A stretch of DNA of 14,181 bases. Origin: Spirochaetales bacterium (GTDB lineage Bacteria; Spirochaetota; Spirochaetia; DAHUYW01). The stretch is taken from assembly GCA_027306915.1 (NCBI GenBank), contig DAHUYW010000059.1, positions 1 through 14,181 of the forward strand, read 5' to 3'. The position numbers and the translations under genes were made by a program. Below, piece after piece: positions 6,239-14,181 of this stretch. Positions within the stretch are counted from its first letter, which is position 1. The number at the start of each line of letters is the position of its first letter. The notes under the pieces are model-generated. The model had not been told where the DNA came from, did not search any database, and saw only the letters and a list, made by a program, of their open reading frames with translations.

Positions 6239-6934
6239 CTATCCGTTTCTGGGCCGCGGGGGCATCCCCGCATAGCCGGAGTAGAGCGCGATGACCTCCG
6301 TCCAGACCCGCTCCTCTTCGGGAGTCAGCTTGGGGCGCTTCTCGGCGAGCGACCAGTTCGCGGCATCCAGATAGCGCTTCACCCCTTCAAGAAGTCTCCC
6401 GTACTTGGCCGCGTGGAGCTCCACGAACCACGTCGGCATCTCGGGCGCTCGGCGGCGCACCTGCTCATAATGAGGAAGACAGAGCCCGGAAGAGCGCGCG
6501 AAGGCGCCCTCAAGCTCGTTGTCGTCGAGAAACTCGGCAAGCGCGGAGAGGTAGCGCTCCTCCGCCTCGCGCTCCGTATCACAGATGAAGCAGGCGCCGC
6601 GATTGCCCGGCGCATCGCCTCCCCTCCCGAGCGCATCGACCGCGAGCTCGAGGAGTGGACGGTAGATGACCGCGATGGCGAGCCCATCGTGGCAACCGAG
6701 GAGCTGGTAGGCGTGGCGATTGCAGACCCCGGCGTCGGAGTTGAAGCGGGTGCGCAGCCCCACGTCGTTCACCTTCTCGTAGAGGAAGGCATCGAAGAAG
6801 GTCTCGCTGCTCGCCTGCACGAGATTGCAGATCGGGCATCCGGGATCGGGAAGGGCCTTTTCCAGCTTGAAGTAGGTCAGGTGCTTGTGGCGCTCTCGCC
6901 CCTTGCGCGGGCGGCGGGAATGAGAAAGCTTCAT
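6239..6934 (-). CDS. Protein with duplicated CxxC...CxxH putative zinc modules (DUF6062-like)
   Basis: A 231-residue soluble protein with a clear internal duplication. The first module is C33-x-x-C36 followed after 34 residues by C71-x-x-H74 (DPGCPICN .. GVCNRHA). The second is C115-x-x-C118 followed after 33 residues by C152-x-x-H155 (GACFICD .. GLCLPHY). Each module supplies three Cys and one His, a typical set for one zinc ion. Helices lie between and after them, and the first 18 residues are strongly basic. The pattern recalls DUF6062-type proteins, but I cannot confirm the family. It is not a cytochrome (no CxxCH). The start ATG at 6934 has no good ribosome site and lies 3 bases after the stop of the upstream membrane protein gene, so translational coupling is likely. 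TAG at 6241-6239 ends it. Confidence 0.75.
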   Translation of the reverse strand: MKLSHSRRPRKGRERHKHLTYFKLEKALPDPGCPICNLVQASSETFFDAFLYEKVNDVGLRTRFNSDAGVCNRHAYQLLGCHDGLAIAVIYRPLLELAVDALGRGGDAPGNRGACFICDTEREAEERYLSALAEFLDDNELEGAFARSSGLCLPHYEQVRRRAPEMPTWFVELHAAKYGRLLEGVKRYLDAANWSLAEKRPKLTPEEERVWTEVIALYSGYAGMPPRPRNG

Positions 6935-6937
6935 GGG

Positions 6938-7270
6938 TCATGTGTACGAGAGCGCGCGTCCCGCGTCAAGCTCGCAAAGCACGAGCATCGCCGAGAGAGA
7001 CAGAAACGACCATTCCTGAAGAGAACGCACCTTCGGCGACGCGGAAGCGATCGGGTTTATCAAGAAGAGGTTCAAGGCAAGGAGCGCCGCCAACGCGGCC
7101 ACCGTACCGAAGAACCGCCACTCCGGCAGGCCGGCCGGATAGCTTGCAAAGAAGACAGCCAGGACTATACCTACGATGACGTAGACGCAGAGCTGCATCA
7201 GGAAGGGACCCTGCCACCGCGTGCGGAACCGGCTCTTGACCGCGCTCCTGCCGAAGGCAGCCACCTTCAT
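6938..7270 (-). CDS. Small three-helix membrane protein
   Basis: A 110-residue hypothetical protein starting at the ATG at 7270-7268. A longer frame upstream to 7591 exists, but its added residues are Ser/Arg-rich and look non-coding, so the internal Met was chosen. A basic N-terminus (RSAVKSRFRTRW) precedes hydrophobic stretches at about 23-45 (LMQLCVYVIVGIVLAVFFA), 53-75 (TVAALAALLALNLFLI) and 86-102 (FLSLSAMLVLCEL). This suggests a small inner-membrane protein with the basic end inside. The stop lies 3 bases before the next minus-strand start, so the two form a probable operon. The ribosome site is weak. No family is recognised. Confidence 0.6.
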   Translation of the reverse strand: MKVAAFGRSAVKSRFRTRWQGPFLMQLCVYVIVGIVLAVFFASYPAGLPEWRFFGTVAALAALLALNLFLINPIASASPKVRSLQEWSFLSLSAMLVLCELDAGRALSYT

Positions 7271-7637
7271 GGCCCTACTATCGCACGGAGTGGCAGGGCC
7301 GCGCCGGTGCCTCGATCTCCTCGACGGAATGAAGAATGACAGCCCTGCTCCGGACAATCCGAATAGCGCTTGATTTCCCCGACTGGTGCGAGAACAGGCG
7401 TATCCGAACCGAAGCCGAATAACCGAGGAAGCTCTCCTCGAGAAACTTGCCCGCATTGACCGCGGCCGGCTCGCGCGAGAACTTGTGAAGATCAATCCCG
7501 TCTTTGAGCGCTCACTCGCAGAGGAAGGGCTCTTGCAGGACCAAGCAGAATCGCCCTTCTCAGACTGCGGGCCAGACACGGCGCTGGCCACACCCCGCAG
7601 CAGATGAATGTAGCAAGGCGCAGACTTTCATGACGCG
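7271..7637. other. Gene-poor junction between the high-GC region and the restriction island
   Basis: This stretch separates the start of the small membrane protein gene (7270) from the end of the helicase gene (7638). It should hold the promoter for the minus-strand pair below 7270, but I see no convincing -35/-10 pair. It contains a 6-bp perfect inverted repeat GGCCAG / CTGGCC (7570-7575 and 7584-7589, loop of 8) and a looser pair GCGCAG / CTGCGC (7618-7623 and 7641-7646) flanking the helicase stop. Either could help end transcription of the restriction operon, but no T-run follows. Open frames here are short and broken. No tRNA, integrase, transposase end or direct-repeat att site was seen. 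Confidence 0.5.
7386..7607 (+). pseudogene. Possible degraded antitoxin-like fragment
   Basis: A 73-codon frame opening with GTG. Its middle, TEEALLEKLARIDRGRLARE followed by LVKINPVFERSLAEEGLLQD, reads like a natural protein. The last part recalls the C-terminal pattern (DPxFExxLAEEGLxxD) of some small type II antitoxins. After that the sequence loses the expected end and becomes Pro/Ser-rich, and the N-terminus looks cut. No toxin gene is adjacent and there is no clear ribosome site. I treat it as a possible remnant; it may also be chance. Confidence 0.2.
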
Positions 7638-10600
7638 TTACTGCGCTTCGGTGATTGCCTTGCCCACCTCTTCGATCTTGCGGACGATTGAGTAACGCCA
7701 ACTCCCGTACTGACCATCTGCGTTGACGGCGTTCACCCACCGTTCCGCCGCCTGAGCCTTCACCTCCGCGAGCTCGTCATAGCCCTTGGTCTCGAGCACG
7801 AGGAAGGCTCTTGGCGAATCGGTAAGCCTGATGATGAAGTCCGGAAGGTAGTCATGGATCTCGCCATTATGCAGGTAGGGGATCGCGAAGCCCAATCCGG
7901 CGTTCTTCACGAACGAGCCGACGCGGTCATGATGATCGATCATGAACGCCGCTGACTCTTCCCATACTTTCGTATCGGCTACGACGTAGTTGAGGTGGCT
8001 TTTTACGACCTCGCGGACCTCTTTGCTTGTCCAATAGTCCACTTCGGCAGTTGATCCCGGACCACGATTTACCTCATAGCGAGGTATCTCGGGGGATTCT
8101 CCCTTTGTCGTGTCAGGTCGGATCGCCTCGACAAGGCGCTCGATTACCCAACCGTAGTAGGGTGACAGAAATACATCAAGCCGATCTGCCGGAGGTCTCG
8201 GACGCACCTTCTCCATAAGGTACTTGTCCACGATGGAAAGGACCTGGGGGAACAGAGCATGGACCGGCACATCACAACGGGAGCGAGCGACATAGTCGCG
8301 CGTCAAATCTTTCGCCAGCTCGAAGGCAAGCTGCTGAAGCCGTCTCCCTCTTCGATATGGATTGAGATCGACGCTTTCGAGCCGGCCAGGTCCGGTCAAC
8401 GAAGGACGCCCTTGGTTGTTCGGGATGGCTGCCTTCATGTCGACTTCGGGAGGGATCGAAAGAGGATCGAGCACAAGGGGTGCTATGGTCTCCCACTGAA
8501 CGACGACGCGATTGCGAATTGCTTGCCGGTAGCCGTCGACGCGCGGGAAGGTGATCTCAAAATCGGTCCTATTGGGGAGCGCGTGCACGTGGTGTCGCTT
8601 CAGGGTTCTTGGCGGTTCGCCGTTGGACGAGGCTTTGAACGGGACCACCTCAAATGGCACGCCGAACACCTTGGCGACCTCCTCAGTGAACTTCCCTTCC
8701 GTTCCGATTTCATAGCCCGTCCGCCGGAGACCTCTCCCGACCACCTGCTCGCACAAGAGCTGCGACATGAAAGGCCTTAGCCCGACGATATGGGTAACTG
8801 TGTTGCAGTCCCAGCCCTCCGTAAGCATCCCAACACTCACGATGCAGCGAACGTCGCGGCCAGGAGGGGTTAGCGGTCGCTCCAGCTTCTTTGCAAGCTC
8901 CTCGAAATCCTCAGGGTAGATTGAGCGTCCCTGCCGATCCTCCGGCCACTTCAATTTCCCCACCGTGTCGAGTGTGACGCGCATCCACGCTGACTCGTCG
9001 CTCTTCGCCTGCGCGGAGTCGGTCTCGTGCACAACTTTCGAGTCCACCCGGATGGTGTAGGTCTTCTCATGTGCATTTCTGAATCCAGGTATGCCACACG
9101 ACGGAATTCCTGTCGGCGGTTTGTCCTCGCCTATCCATTCGTAGAGAACTTTCGCAATCTTCGTGTTCTTGCAGACGATTATAAAGACCGGAGGCCTGGG
9201 GTCATCCTTCCGCATTTCCCATTCGCGACGAAGCTCATCCCAATAGGCAGCCAGCATCGAGATCGGTGTGTTCGCCCATTTGAGCACGGCCTCCGGCTTC
9301 GGACTGCCTTTTGCGCCCCCTTTCTCGGCGGGCGTGAGGCGTTCTTGGATGTAGCGCCACACATTGAAGTATCCGGGGATTTCGGCGCCGGTCGAGTCGC
9401 GCACAGCGAGTTGGGGAATCTTCACCAGACCGGACTCGATGGCATCAACAAGCCCGAAATCACTCACGACCCAAGGGAAGGTTCTATTGGTGCTTTGTCC
9501 GACCCGCCCCAGATAATACGGAGTGGCCGAGAGATCAACGCAGAAATTGATCCCGCGAAGTCGGTGAATGCGATCAAGCCCCTCGACCCAGACCGTCGCT
9601 TCCATGAAGAACTCCGCGTCATCCTCTTCGTCGTCGAAGAGGTCCGCCTCGTCCTCGTCGGGCTCGGAGCGACGGATTCGATAGGCGTGATGGGCTTCGT
9701 CGTTGAAGACGAGGAGATTCTGTCTTGCACTTCCGGCGCGACCGAGAACACGGTTGATGAGTGCAGTGTCGCTTTCGACGTAACGTCGAGACTCGACGTA
9801 CACCTTCTTAAGATTGCCGCGCGCGTCGCGCTCCTCCGATTTGACCTTCAGGAGCCCTGCGGCTACTTGACGATCTAAATCGCGCTGAGTCAGGTAACGG
9901 GATCCCCGCGCCGTTGTGCTTTTCGGGCCAATGGTTATTGTTTCCATTGTCCGCACCTCAACACCCGCCCTCGAGACGCGCGAGGATACGCCACCCGCTT
10001 GAACCGCCTGGGGTTCGAAAACATGCCAGTTCGTCACCACAACGCGACCTCGGCTTAGGTCCGCCATGAGATGGCCCGGCGCGAGGTCGCGAGTTCGATA
10101 GAGGCTCGCCTCCCCTCGCTTCGGGTCGAGCTCTTGGAGGCGATTTCGAATGGTGACGTTCGGACATACAACGAGAACTGTGTCAGAGAATCGGTTGTCC
10201 GCCTTGGACGCGACCTTGTTGAGGATGCTCCATGCAGCGAGCATCCCCATGACGGTGGTTTTGCCGGCTCCCGTTGCCATCTTGCAGGCGTAGCGAAGAA
10301 ATGGAGCATGGCCCTTGTTCTTGGCGTCCTCGCCGGGCTCGTCGAGCGGAACCTCGATACCCTGGCGTACATCCGAGCGGGCTTCTGTGAGGAAAATGAT
10401 CGTTTCGGCAGCTTCCATTTGGGCGAAGAATAGTCGATGTTCCCTTCCCTCGCGTTTCCAATACTTCAGAAGCTCGAGAGTCGTGCGGGTCACCCCCGCG
10501 TAGTTCGATTCCCGCCACTCAGCCAAACGTTGACGAACCCGGTTGACAAGCTTGAGCTCGATGGCAATACCGGGGCCGCTTGCGGTCTTCTCGGATTCCT

Positions 10601-10742
10601 TCGCGGGCGCTCGGTAGAAATACATCGCAGGCCGGCGGCCGGAGACACGCTTGGGAGCCTCTCCCTCCTCAATGAGCCAGAACTCTTTGGGCTCCTCGTA
10701 CGGTGAATTGAGTATAGGCTCACCTACTTCGTAGTTCGTCAT
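7638..10742 (-). CDS. Type III Res-like SF2 helicase with C-terminal PD-(D/E)xK nuclease
   Basis: A 1034-residue restriction subunit. The N-terminal segment (NSPYEEPKEFWLIEEG, GRRPAMYFYR) is typical of large Res-like proteins annotated as BPTD_3080-type restriction endonucleases. Helicase motifs are complete: motif I MATGAGKT (155-162), motif II DEAH (348-351), motif III SAT (405-407), motif V around GMLTEGWDC (638-646) and motif VI QVVGRGLRR (666-674). An acidic linker rich in Asp/Glu (358-379) follows motif II. The C-terminus holds a nuclease core YLPDFIIRL..FLVLETKGYD with D968, E984 and K986. It should use ATP to move on DNA and cut unmodified DNA. Its ATG overlaps the stop of the OLD-like gene by 4 bases (10739-10742), with AGAAGG about 10 bases upstream. 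The stop is TAA (7640-7638). The assignment is strong; the recognition site cannot be read from sequence. Confidence 0.9.
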   Translation of the reverse strand: MTNYEVGEPILNSPYEEPKEFWLIEEGEAPKRVSGRRPAMYFYRAPAKESEKTASGPGIAIELKLVNRVRQRLAEWRESNYAGVTRTTLELLKYWKREGREHRLFFAQMEAAETIIFLTEARSDVRQGIEVPLDEPGEDAKNKGHAPFLRYACKMATGAGKTTVMGMLAAWSILNKVASKADNRFSDTVLVVCPNVTIRNRLQELDPKRGEASLYRTRDLAPGHLMADLSRGRVVVTNWHVFEPQAVQAGGVSSRVSRAGVEVRTMETITIGPKSTTARGSRYLTQRDLDRQVAAGLLKVKSEERDARGNLKKVYVESRRYVESDTALINRVLGRAGSARQNLLVFNDEAHHAYRIRRSEPDEDEADLFDDEEDDAEFFMEATVWVEGLDRIHRLRGINFCVDLSATPYYLGRVGQSTNRTFPWVVSDFGLVDAIESGLVKIPQLAVRDSTGAEIPGYFNVWRYIQERLTPAEKGGAKGSPKPEAVLKWANTPISMLAAYWDELRREWEMRKDDPRPPVFIIVCKNTKIAKVLYEWIGEDKPPTGIPSCGIPGFRNAHEKTYTIRVDSKVVHETDSAQAKSDESAWMRVTLDTVGKLKWPEDRQGRSIYPEDFEELAKKLERPLTPPGRDVRCIVSVGMLTEGWDCNTVTHIVGLRPFMSQLLCEQVVGRGLRRTGYEIGTEGKFTEEVAKVFGVPFEVVPFKASSNGEPPRTLKRHHVHALPNRTDFEITFPRVDGYRQAIRNRVVVQWETIAPLVLDPLSIPPEVDMKAAIPNNQGRPSLTGPGRLESVDLNPYRRGRRLQQLAFELAKDLTRDYVARSRCDVPVHALFPQVLSIVDKYLMEKVRPRPPADRLDVFLSPYYGWVIERLVEAIRPDTTKGESPEIPRYEVNRGPGSTAEVDYWTSKEVREVVKSHLNYVVADTKVWEESAAFMIDHHDRVGSFVKNAGLGFAIPYLHNGEIHDYLPDFIIRLTDSPRAFLVLETKGYDELAEVKAQAAERWVNAVNADGQYGSWRYSIVRKIEEVGKAITEAQ

Positions 10743-12385
10743 AGGTTAAAAGCCTTCTGAATGGCATCAAGCTTTTCCTTCACCTCGGGATGGATTTCCT
10801 CCGGCTGCATGAGGGCGGCAATCTCGTCAAACCTCGTGTACGGAATTCCATGGATTCCAGCTGCTGACAACGCTGGGGGGATGAGGTCGCTCCTTGCTTT
10901 TGTTCCGATCAACATGCCGATGTCTGCAAGAGGATCTCGAAGAAACGCGGGGGGATAATTCTCCGCGAAATGGTGACGCAAATCTTCGATGTTGATTGTT
11001 GCCAAGGCAGGACCGCCGACCACTTTCTCGACGAACCGTTCGAGCACCGCAGGCATTACGAGATAACTTTCGATCTCATATCGCTTCCAGCGAACACGTT
11101 GCAGCCCCGTGCCGCTGATTGCCGTTTCCGGAACGTTGGGGTTGTCGTCACCGTCCATCAATACAATCCCGGGAAGGTCTGAGCGAACAAGCTTCAGCCC
11201 TTCGTAGTGATCTGCCGCCCTGATCCCACGGGCGTGAAGTCTTGGTTCCCAGACCAACGGTTTCCAGAACACTTTCGTCGTCAAGGTTTCCAAGGCAGGA
11301 TGTCCGAGTATTCGAGCCCATTCACGCAAGATTGCCAGATCCGTGTGGCCTTCGATATACAATACCCCAGGTGCATTCTGCGCCAACACGATGTCGTTGT
11401 TTGAGAGCCATCCAAGGCTTCGTATGAGGAGAGACTTCTCTTCCGAGTCTGCCAGCGGACGCGGCTTACCTAACATCATGCACAGTTGTCGGGGATCCAC
11501 CGAATCGATTATGACTTCGGAATGAGTAGCGATAATGAGTTGTGAGTCCTGCGTCGTTGCGAGGGAACGGAGTTCGTCGTATATGACGTCTTGGAGGATC
11601 ACGTGAAGATGCGCATCCGGTTCATCCACCAGCAGAACGGAAGCCGGTTTCGTCAGCAAGAAGGTTACAAGCATCAGAACTTGTTGAAATCCGCTTCCGC
11701 CGCTCGCTATGTCAAAACGGGGGCCATCGCTGCCGTACGCGTACTCGGCGATTATGTCAGGCCCCTCGCCGTTGGGGGGGAGCATTTCGTAACCGAACAG
11801 CCTTCGGATCGACTTCTTCAAACTCTCCCACGCGGTCTCAGATTGTGCGGCGGCAAAAAGGAGATTCCGCAGAACCTCTCCGGGGCGCGACTGCCCCAAG
11901 AGCTGGTTTATTTTCGGAGCTTGTAGAACCGGTTCTTCGGTACTGAGACCCGACATTGCAGGCACATAGACGGTATTGAGCGTCAATTGTCGAAGAACCT
12001 CAGGCTCCACATCACTGACCGGTCTCACGTAGATTTGTTCAGAGCTGTCGGCAATGAACTCCATCGTTACCGAGCTCTCATCCGTTTTCAACTGCACTTG
12101 AACCGACCCGGTGTATCGCCTGTCCTTCCAGAGCAGATCGAAAGCGCGCAAGGGAACTGCCGCGAAAGTCTGTCGGACTATCGGCGCTTTGGGATAGCCG
12201 CCGCCGTGACGCTGAAAATCATTAAGCTGTTTCCAACGATTTATCGCAAAACCCCACGCAGCGATTGCCTGCAATACGGTCGACTTTCCCGTATTATTTG
12301 GCCCTGCAAGCACAACATTTCCCGAGATATCGAATACTTCTTCCTCAAACCGTTTGAAGCGTCTCAGAACGACCTGCCGTATCAC
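10739..12385 (-). CDS. OLD/GajA-like AAA ATPase with TOPRIM nuclease domain
   Basis: A 548-residue protein with an ABC/SMC-type ATPase followed by a TOPRIM domain, the layout of OLD-family nucleases such as Gabija GajA. Walker A is GPNNTGKST (28-36). A signature-like IASGGSGFQQ (227-236) precedes Walker B LLVDEPDAHLH (251-261, catalytic Glu about 255), and the switch histidine is in IATHSE (about H288). In the TOPRIM part, LYIEGHTDLAI (342-352) supplies E345. IVLMDGDDNP (407-416) supplies the DxD aspartates D411 and D413. WKRYEIESYLV (433-443) matches the usual closing motif. All catalytic residues appear present, so it is likely an active ATP-gated DNA nuclease. It starts with GTG inside a 4-base overlap with the methyltransferase stop (12382-12385), with GAGG 7 bases upstream, and overlaps the helicase start at its own end. 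No UvrD-like GajB partner is visible. Confidence 0.88.
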   Translation of the reverse strand: MIRQVVLRRFKRFEEEVFDISGNVVLAGPNNTGKSTVLQAIAAWGFAINRWKQLNDFQRHGGGYPKAPIVRQTFAAVPLRAFDLLWKDRRYTGSVQVQLKTDESSVTMEFIADSSEQIYVRPVSDVEPEVLRQLTLNTVYVPAMSGLSTEEPVLQAPKINQLLGQSRPGEVLRNLLFAAAQSETAWESLKKSIRRLFGYEMLPPNGEGPDIIAEYAYGSDGPRFDIASGGSGFQQVLMLVTFLLTKPASVLLVDEPDAHLHVILQDVIYDELRSLATTQDSQLIIATHSEVIIDSVDPRQLCMMLGKPRPLADSEEKSLLIRSLGWLSNNDIVLAQNAPGVLYIEGHTDLAILREWARILGHPALETLTTKVFWKPLVWEPRLHARGIRAADHYEGLKLVRSDLPGIVLMDGDDNPNVPETAISGTGLQRVRWKRYEIESYLVMPAVLERFVEKVVGGPALATINIEDLRHHFAENYPPAFLRDPLADIGMLIGTKARSDLIPPALSAAGIHGIPYTRFDEIAALMQPEEIHPEVKEKLDAIQKAFNL

Positions 12386-14181
12386 TTCGCTGCCTCGGCA
12401 AGGCTCTTCACCACCATGAGCTCGTTGCCTCGATCATCAATCACTTTGACGGCAACCTTGCCATACTCCCCGGCCTCGAAGGGTGTGCTTTTGGTGCCCG
12501 CAAGGTGGTCCCACACCGATTCCTCGTATGTCCCCTTCAGTGCCTTCTTGAGGGATTCCCAAGCGCTGGTTCGCGGGAAAAAAGCCTGGGTGACATGAAA
12601 GCAAAGGTCATTGTAGTCGGTATCGATGAACCACGCGGGAACATCGTCGCCCTTGAGCGCATGGGTCTCCATGGTGGCCGGATCGAAGACGTCGAGGCCG
12701 CGCAGCTCAACGGCATAGCGCAGGGGATCTCCGGCTTTCTCAGGTTCTCGACGCGTGAGTCTGATGTCGGGGAGCCCGCAAACGGAGAATATCTGGCTTG
12801 AGCGCATGTTCTTGAGGAGGTCGCCCATCATGAGATCAGGCGTGGCCTGGACATAGGTCGCGGGAACACCGACAACCTGATCGCACTCTTCGACCAGCTT
12901 GCGTGCGTTGGGCTGAATTGCGAAACCTATCACGTAGAGATGGCTGTAGACCTTGGCGTGGGCTTCGCGTGCCGCCTCGTAGACGAGACTCTCGCTCACC
13001 GCGCCATTCTCAGGCCCGAAGACGATGGCCACACCCTTCTGCGAAAGGGGGAGCATGTGACGATTCTTTTCTTCGGATTCTTGGACCGCTTCATTCAGGC
13101 TCGGTTTCTGTCCTTCGGCAGTCGCGTCGACCAGAGCCTCTGCACTTAGAGAGAGAGTCTTCGCAGGTTGACGGATGTTTTTGAGCGTGACCTGCTTTCC
13201 CGCTCCGACATGGAGAACGGGCGATTTACGCAGTACCTCGAGCATGCGGTCGATGTAGGAGCCGTGGCTCTCATCGTCCCGATCGCCGTCGATTTCCAAT
13301 GGGGTGGGAATGGTGGCTTCGAACACGAAAGGACCGGAAATACGCACTATTGCCGGCCTGACCTCGGGACGGTCCACAAGAACCTCTTCCTGCGGCGGCT
13401 CGTTGTTGGCGATATTCTCTAATTTGATGTGCGGAACGATTCCCGGACCAATGCTCTTTGGATTGGTGGTCTCCGATTGGTTCTTGTATTCGAATCCCCC
13501 AGCCGGACCTCGATCCTCTTCTTTCAACGAGTACCAAGGGAATGTGGCAGTAAGGAGTCGTTGCCGGGCAAGGGCAAGTGGAACGCGGCTCGTGTCGATG
13601 GTGATCCAGCGCCTGCCCCACTGCTCCGCAATGCAGGCGGTTGTTCCTGAGCCGCAGGTAGGATCGAGCACCAGATCGCCGGGTGAGGTCGCCAGCAAGA
13701 TGCAGCGCTCAACGGCCTTGGTCGCCGTTTGAACAACATATATCTTGTCCTCGGGGAAATTGCCCGTGCGGGTGTCGGTCCACACGTTACCGATCTCTTC
13801 ATAAGGAAAATCAGTATAGAACCGACGATACTGGAGGCTGTTGCGGGCTACGTGGAGTCTGCCTGCCGTAGCGAGGCGCTTCATCCCCTCGGGATAGTTC
13901 GCCTTCCAATGGGAATTGTCCGGCGGTTGGTAGACCTTGCCTTCGAACTCAAACGGTTGCGGCTCGCTTGCTGACCCCTGCGATAGGATATTGTCCGGTT
14001 TGTAGGGGTGCGCGCCGGGGGGTATCTGAACATCTCCGCGTCTTTCAGAAGCGGTTACGCCTCTGTAGCTTCCATCCGGCATCAGTAGCCAACGTGCGTT
14101 CCCCTCTCCGAGAAGAAGCTCTTGCGGCTGAAAGCACTTCTGGACCTTCAGATGCGGCTTATCTTTTGCGTACCACAGCAA
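12382..14181 (-). CDS. Beta-class adenine DNA methyltransferase, type III Mod-like (partial, N-terminus outside window)
   Basis: About 599 residues of the C-terminal part are visible; the gene enters from the right edge, so the first visible codon is not a start. Motif I is LDPTCGSGTT (about 172-181 of the visible part), preceded by IYVVQTATKAVERC and followed by AEQWGRRWITIDTSRV, which is characteristic of type III-like site-specific adenine methyltransferases. In beta-class enzymes the catalytic DPPY motif and the target recognition part lie before motif I; DPPY must therefore be upstream of the window. After motif I there is an unusually long C-terminal region of about 400 residues (including VAIVFGPENGAVSES and KVYSHLYVIGFA) with no catalytic motif I recognise. 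It presumably docks the partners. It uses S-adenosylmethionine to protect host DNA. Its TGA overlaps the GTG of the OLD-like gene, so all three genes are co-translated as one operon. Confidence 0.9.
   Translation of the reverse strand: MLWYAKDKPHLKVQKCFQPQELLLGEGNARWLLMPDGSYRGVTASERRGDVQIPPGAHPYKPDNILSQGSASEPQPFEFEGKVYQPPDNSHWKANYPEGMKRLATAGRLHVARNSLQYRRFYTDFPYEEIGNVWTDTRTGNFPEDKIYVVQTATKAVERCILLATSPGDLVLDPTCGSGTTACIAEQWGRRWITIDTSRVPLALARQRLLTATFPWYSLKEEDRGPAGGFEYKNQSETTNPKSIGPGIVPHIKLENIANNEPPQEEVLVDRPEVRPAIVRISGPFVFEATIPTPLEIDGDRDDESHGSYIDRMLEVLRKSPVLHVGAGKQVTLKNIRQPAKTLSLSAEALVDATAEGQKPSLNEAVQESEEKNRHMLPLSQKGVAIVFGPENGAVSESLVYEAAREAHAKVYSHLYVIGFAIQPNARKLVEECDQVVGVPATYVQATPDLMMGDLLKNMRSSQIFSVCGLPDIRLTRREPEKAGDPLRYAVELRGLDVFDPATMETHALKGDDVPAWFIDTDYNDLCFHVTQAFFPRTSAWESLKKALKGTYEESVWDHLAGTKSTPFEAGEYGKVAVKVIDDRGNELMVVKSLAEAAK

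Noticed and set aside
6206..7339. Plus-strand open frame (377 codons) opposite the minus-strand pair
   Set aside because: It has no recognisable motif or ribosome site. The minus strand gives a duplicated CxxC/CxxH protein and clear membrane helices, which chance would not produce.
10739..12385. A Gabija system
   Set aside because: The GajA-like protein is present but no UvrD-like GajB is found; the adjoining genes are a methyltransferase and an SF2 Res-type helicase.
1..14181. CRISPR arrays, tRNA or rRNA genes, transposase genes, att repeats
   Set aside because: Both strands were read by eye; no regularly spaced repeats, cloverleaf-like sequence, or recombinase motifs were seen. Short tRNA-like elements could still be missed without a search tool.

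Overview
The window is bacterial DNA from an organism I cannot name. It has two unlike parts. The left part (1-7270) is G+C rich: single 60-base lines counted by hand give about 63-78% G+C. Its genes are tightly packed. The right part (about 7640-14181) is clearly less G+C rich (sampled lines about 48-62%) and carries a restriction-modification operon on the minus strand. That contrast suggests the right part was acquired by horizontal transfer. Multi-subunit complexes like the one on the left are known from deltaproteobacteria such as Geobacter and from several other high-G+C phyla, so the lineage stays open.

Region 1 (1-5169, plus strand) is a run of overlapping or abutting genes for a complex I / group 4 hydrogenase-like membrane complex. 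It holds the tail of an upstream gene, a HyfF/NuoN-like antiporter subunit, a HyfG/NuoD-like large subunit, a HyfI/NuoB-like small subunit and a HyfB/NuoL-like antiporter subunit. The large subunit lacks three of the four cysteines that hold the NiFe centre. The small subunit has no cysteine at all, so it cannot ligate the proximal (N2-type) iron-sulfur cluster. This is therefore not a hydrogenase; it fits the 'energy-converting hydrogenase-related' (Ehr) class. The HyfB-like gene is interrupted by an in-frame TAG, yet the same frame continues for 43 codons that read as the family's normal C-terminus.

Region 2 (5170-7637) holds a GC-rich perfect hairpin, a plus-strand protein with two PH-like halves, then a convergent minus-strand pair: a small membrane protein and a protein with duplicated CxxC...CxxH modules. 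A gene-poor stretch (7271-7637) follows, with at most a degraded antitoxin-like fragment, and marks the junction with the island.

Region 3 (7638-14181, minus strand) is a three-gene operon read right to left with 4-base start/stop overlaps. It comprises a beta-class adenine DNA methyltransferase (its N-terminus lies outside the window), an OLD/GajA-like ATPase with a TOPRIM domain, and a very large SF2 helicase with a C-terminal PD-(D/E)xK nuclease. The outer two genes look like a type III-like modification/restriction pair. The embedded OLD-like nuclease is the unusual element and makes this a candidate composite anti-phage system.
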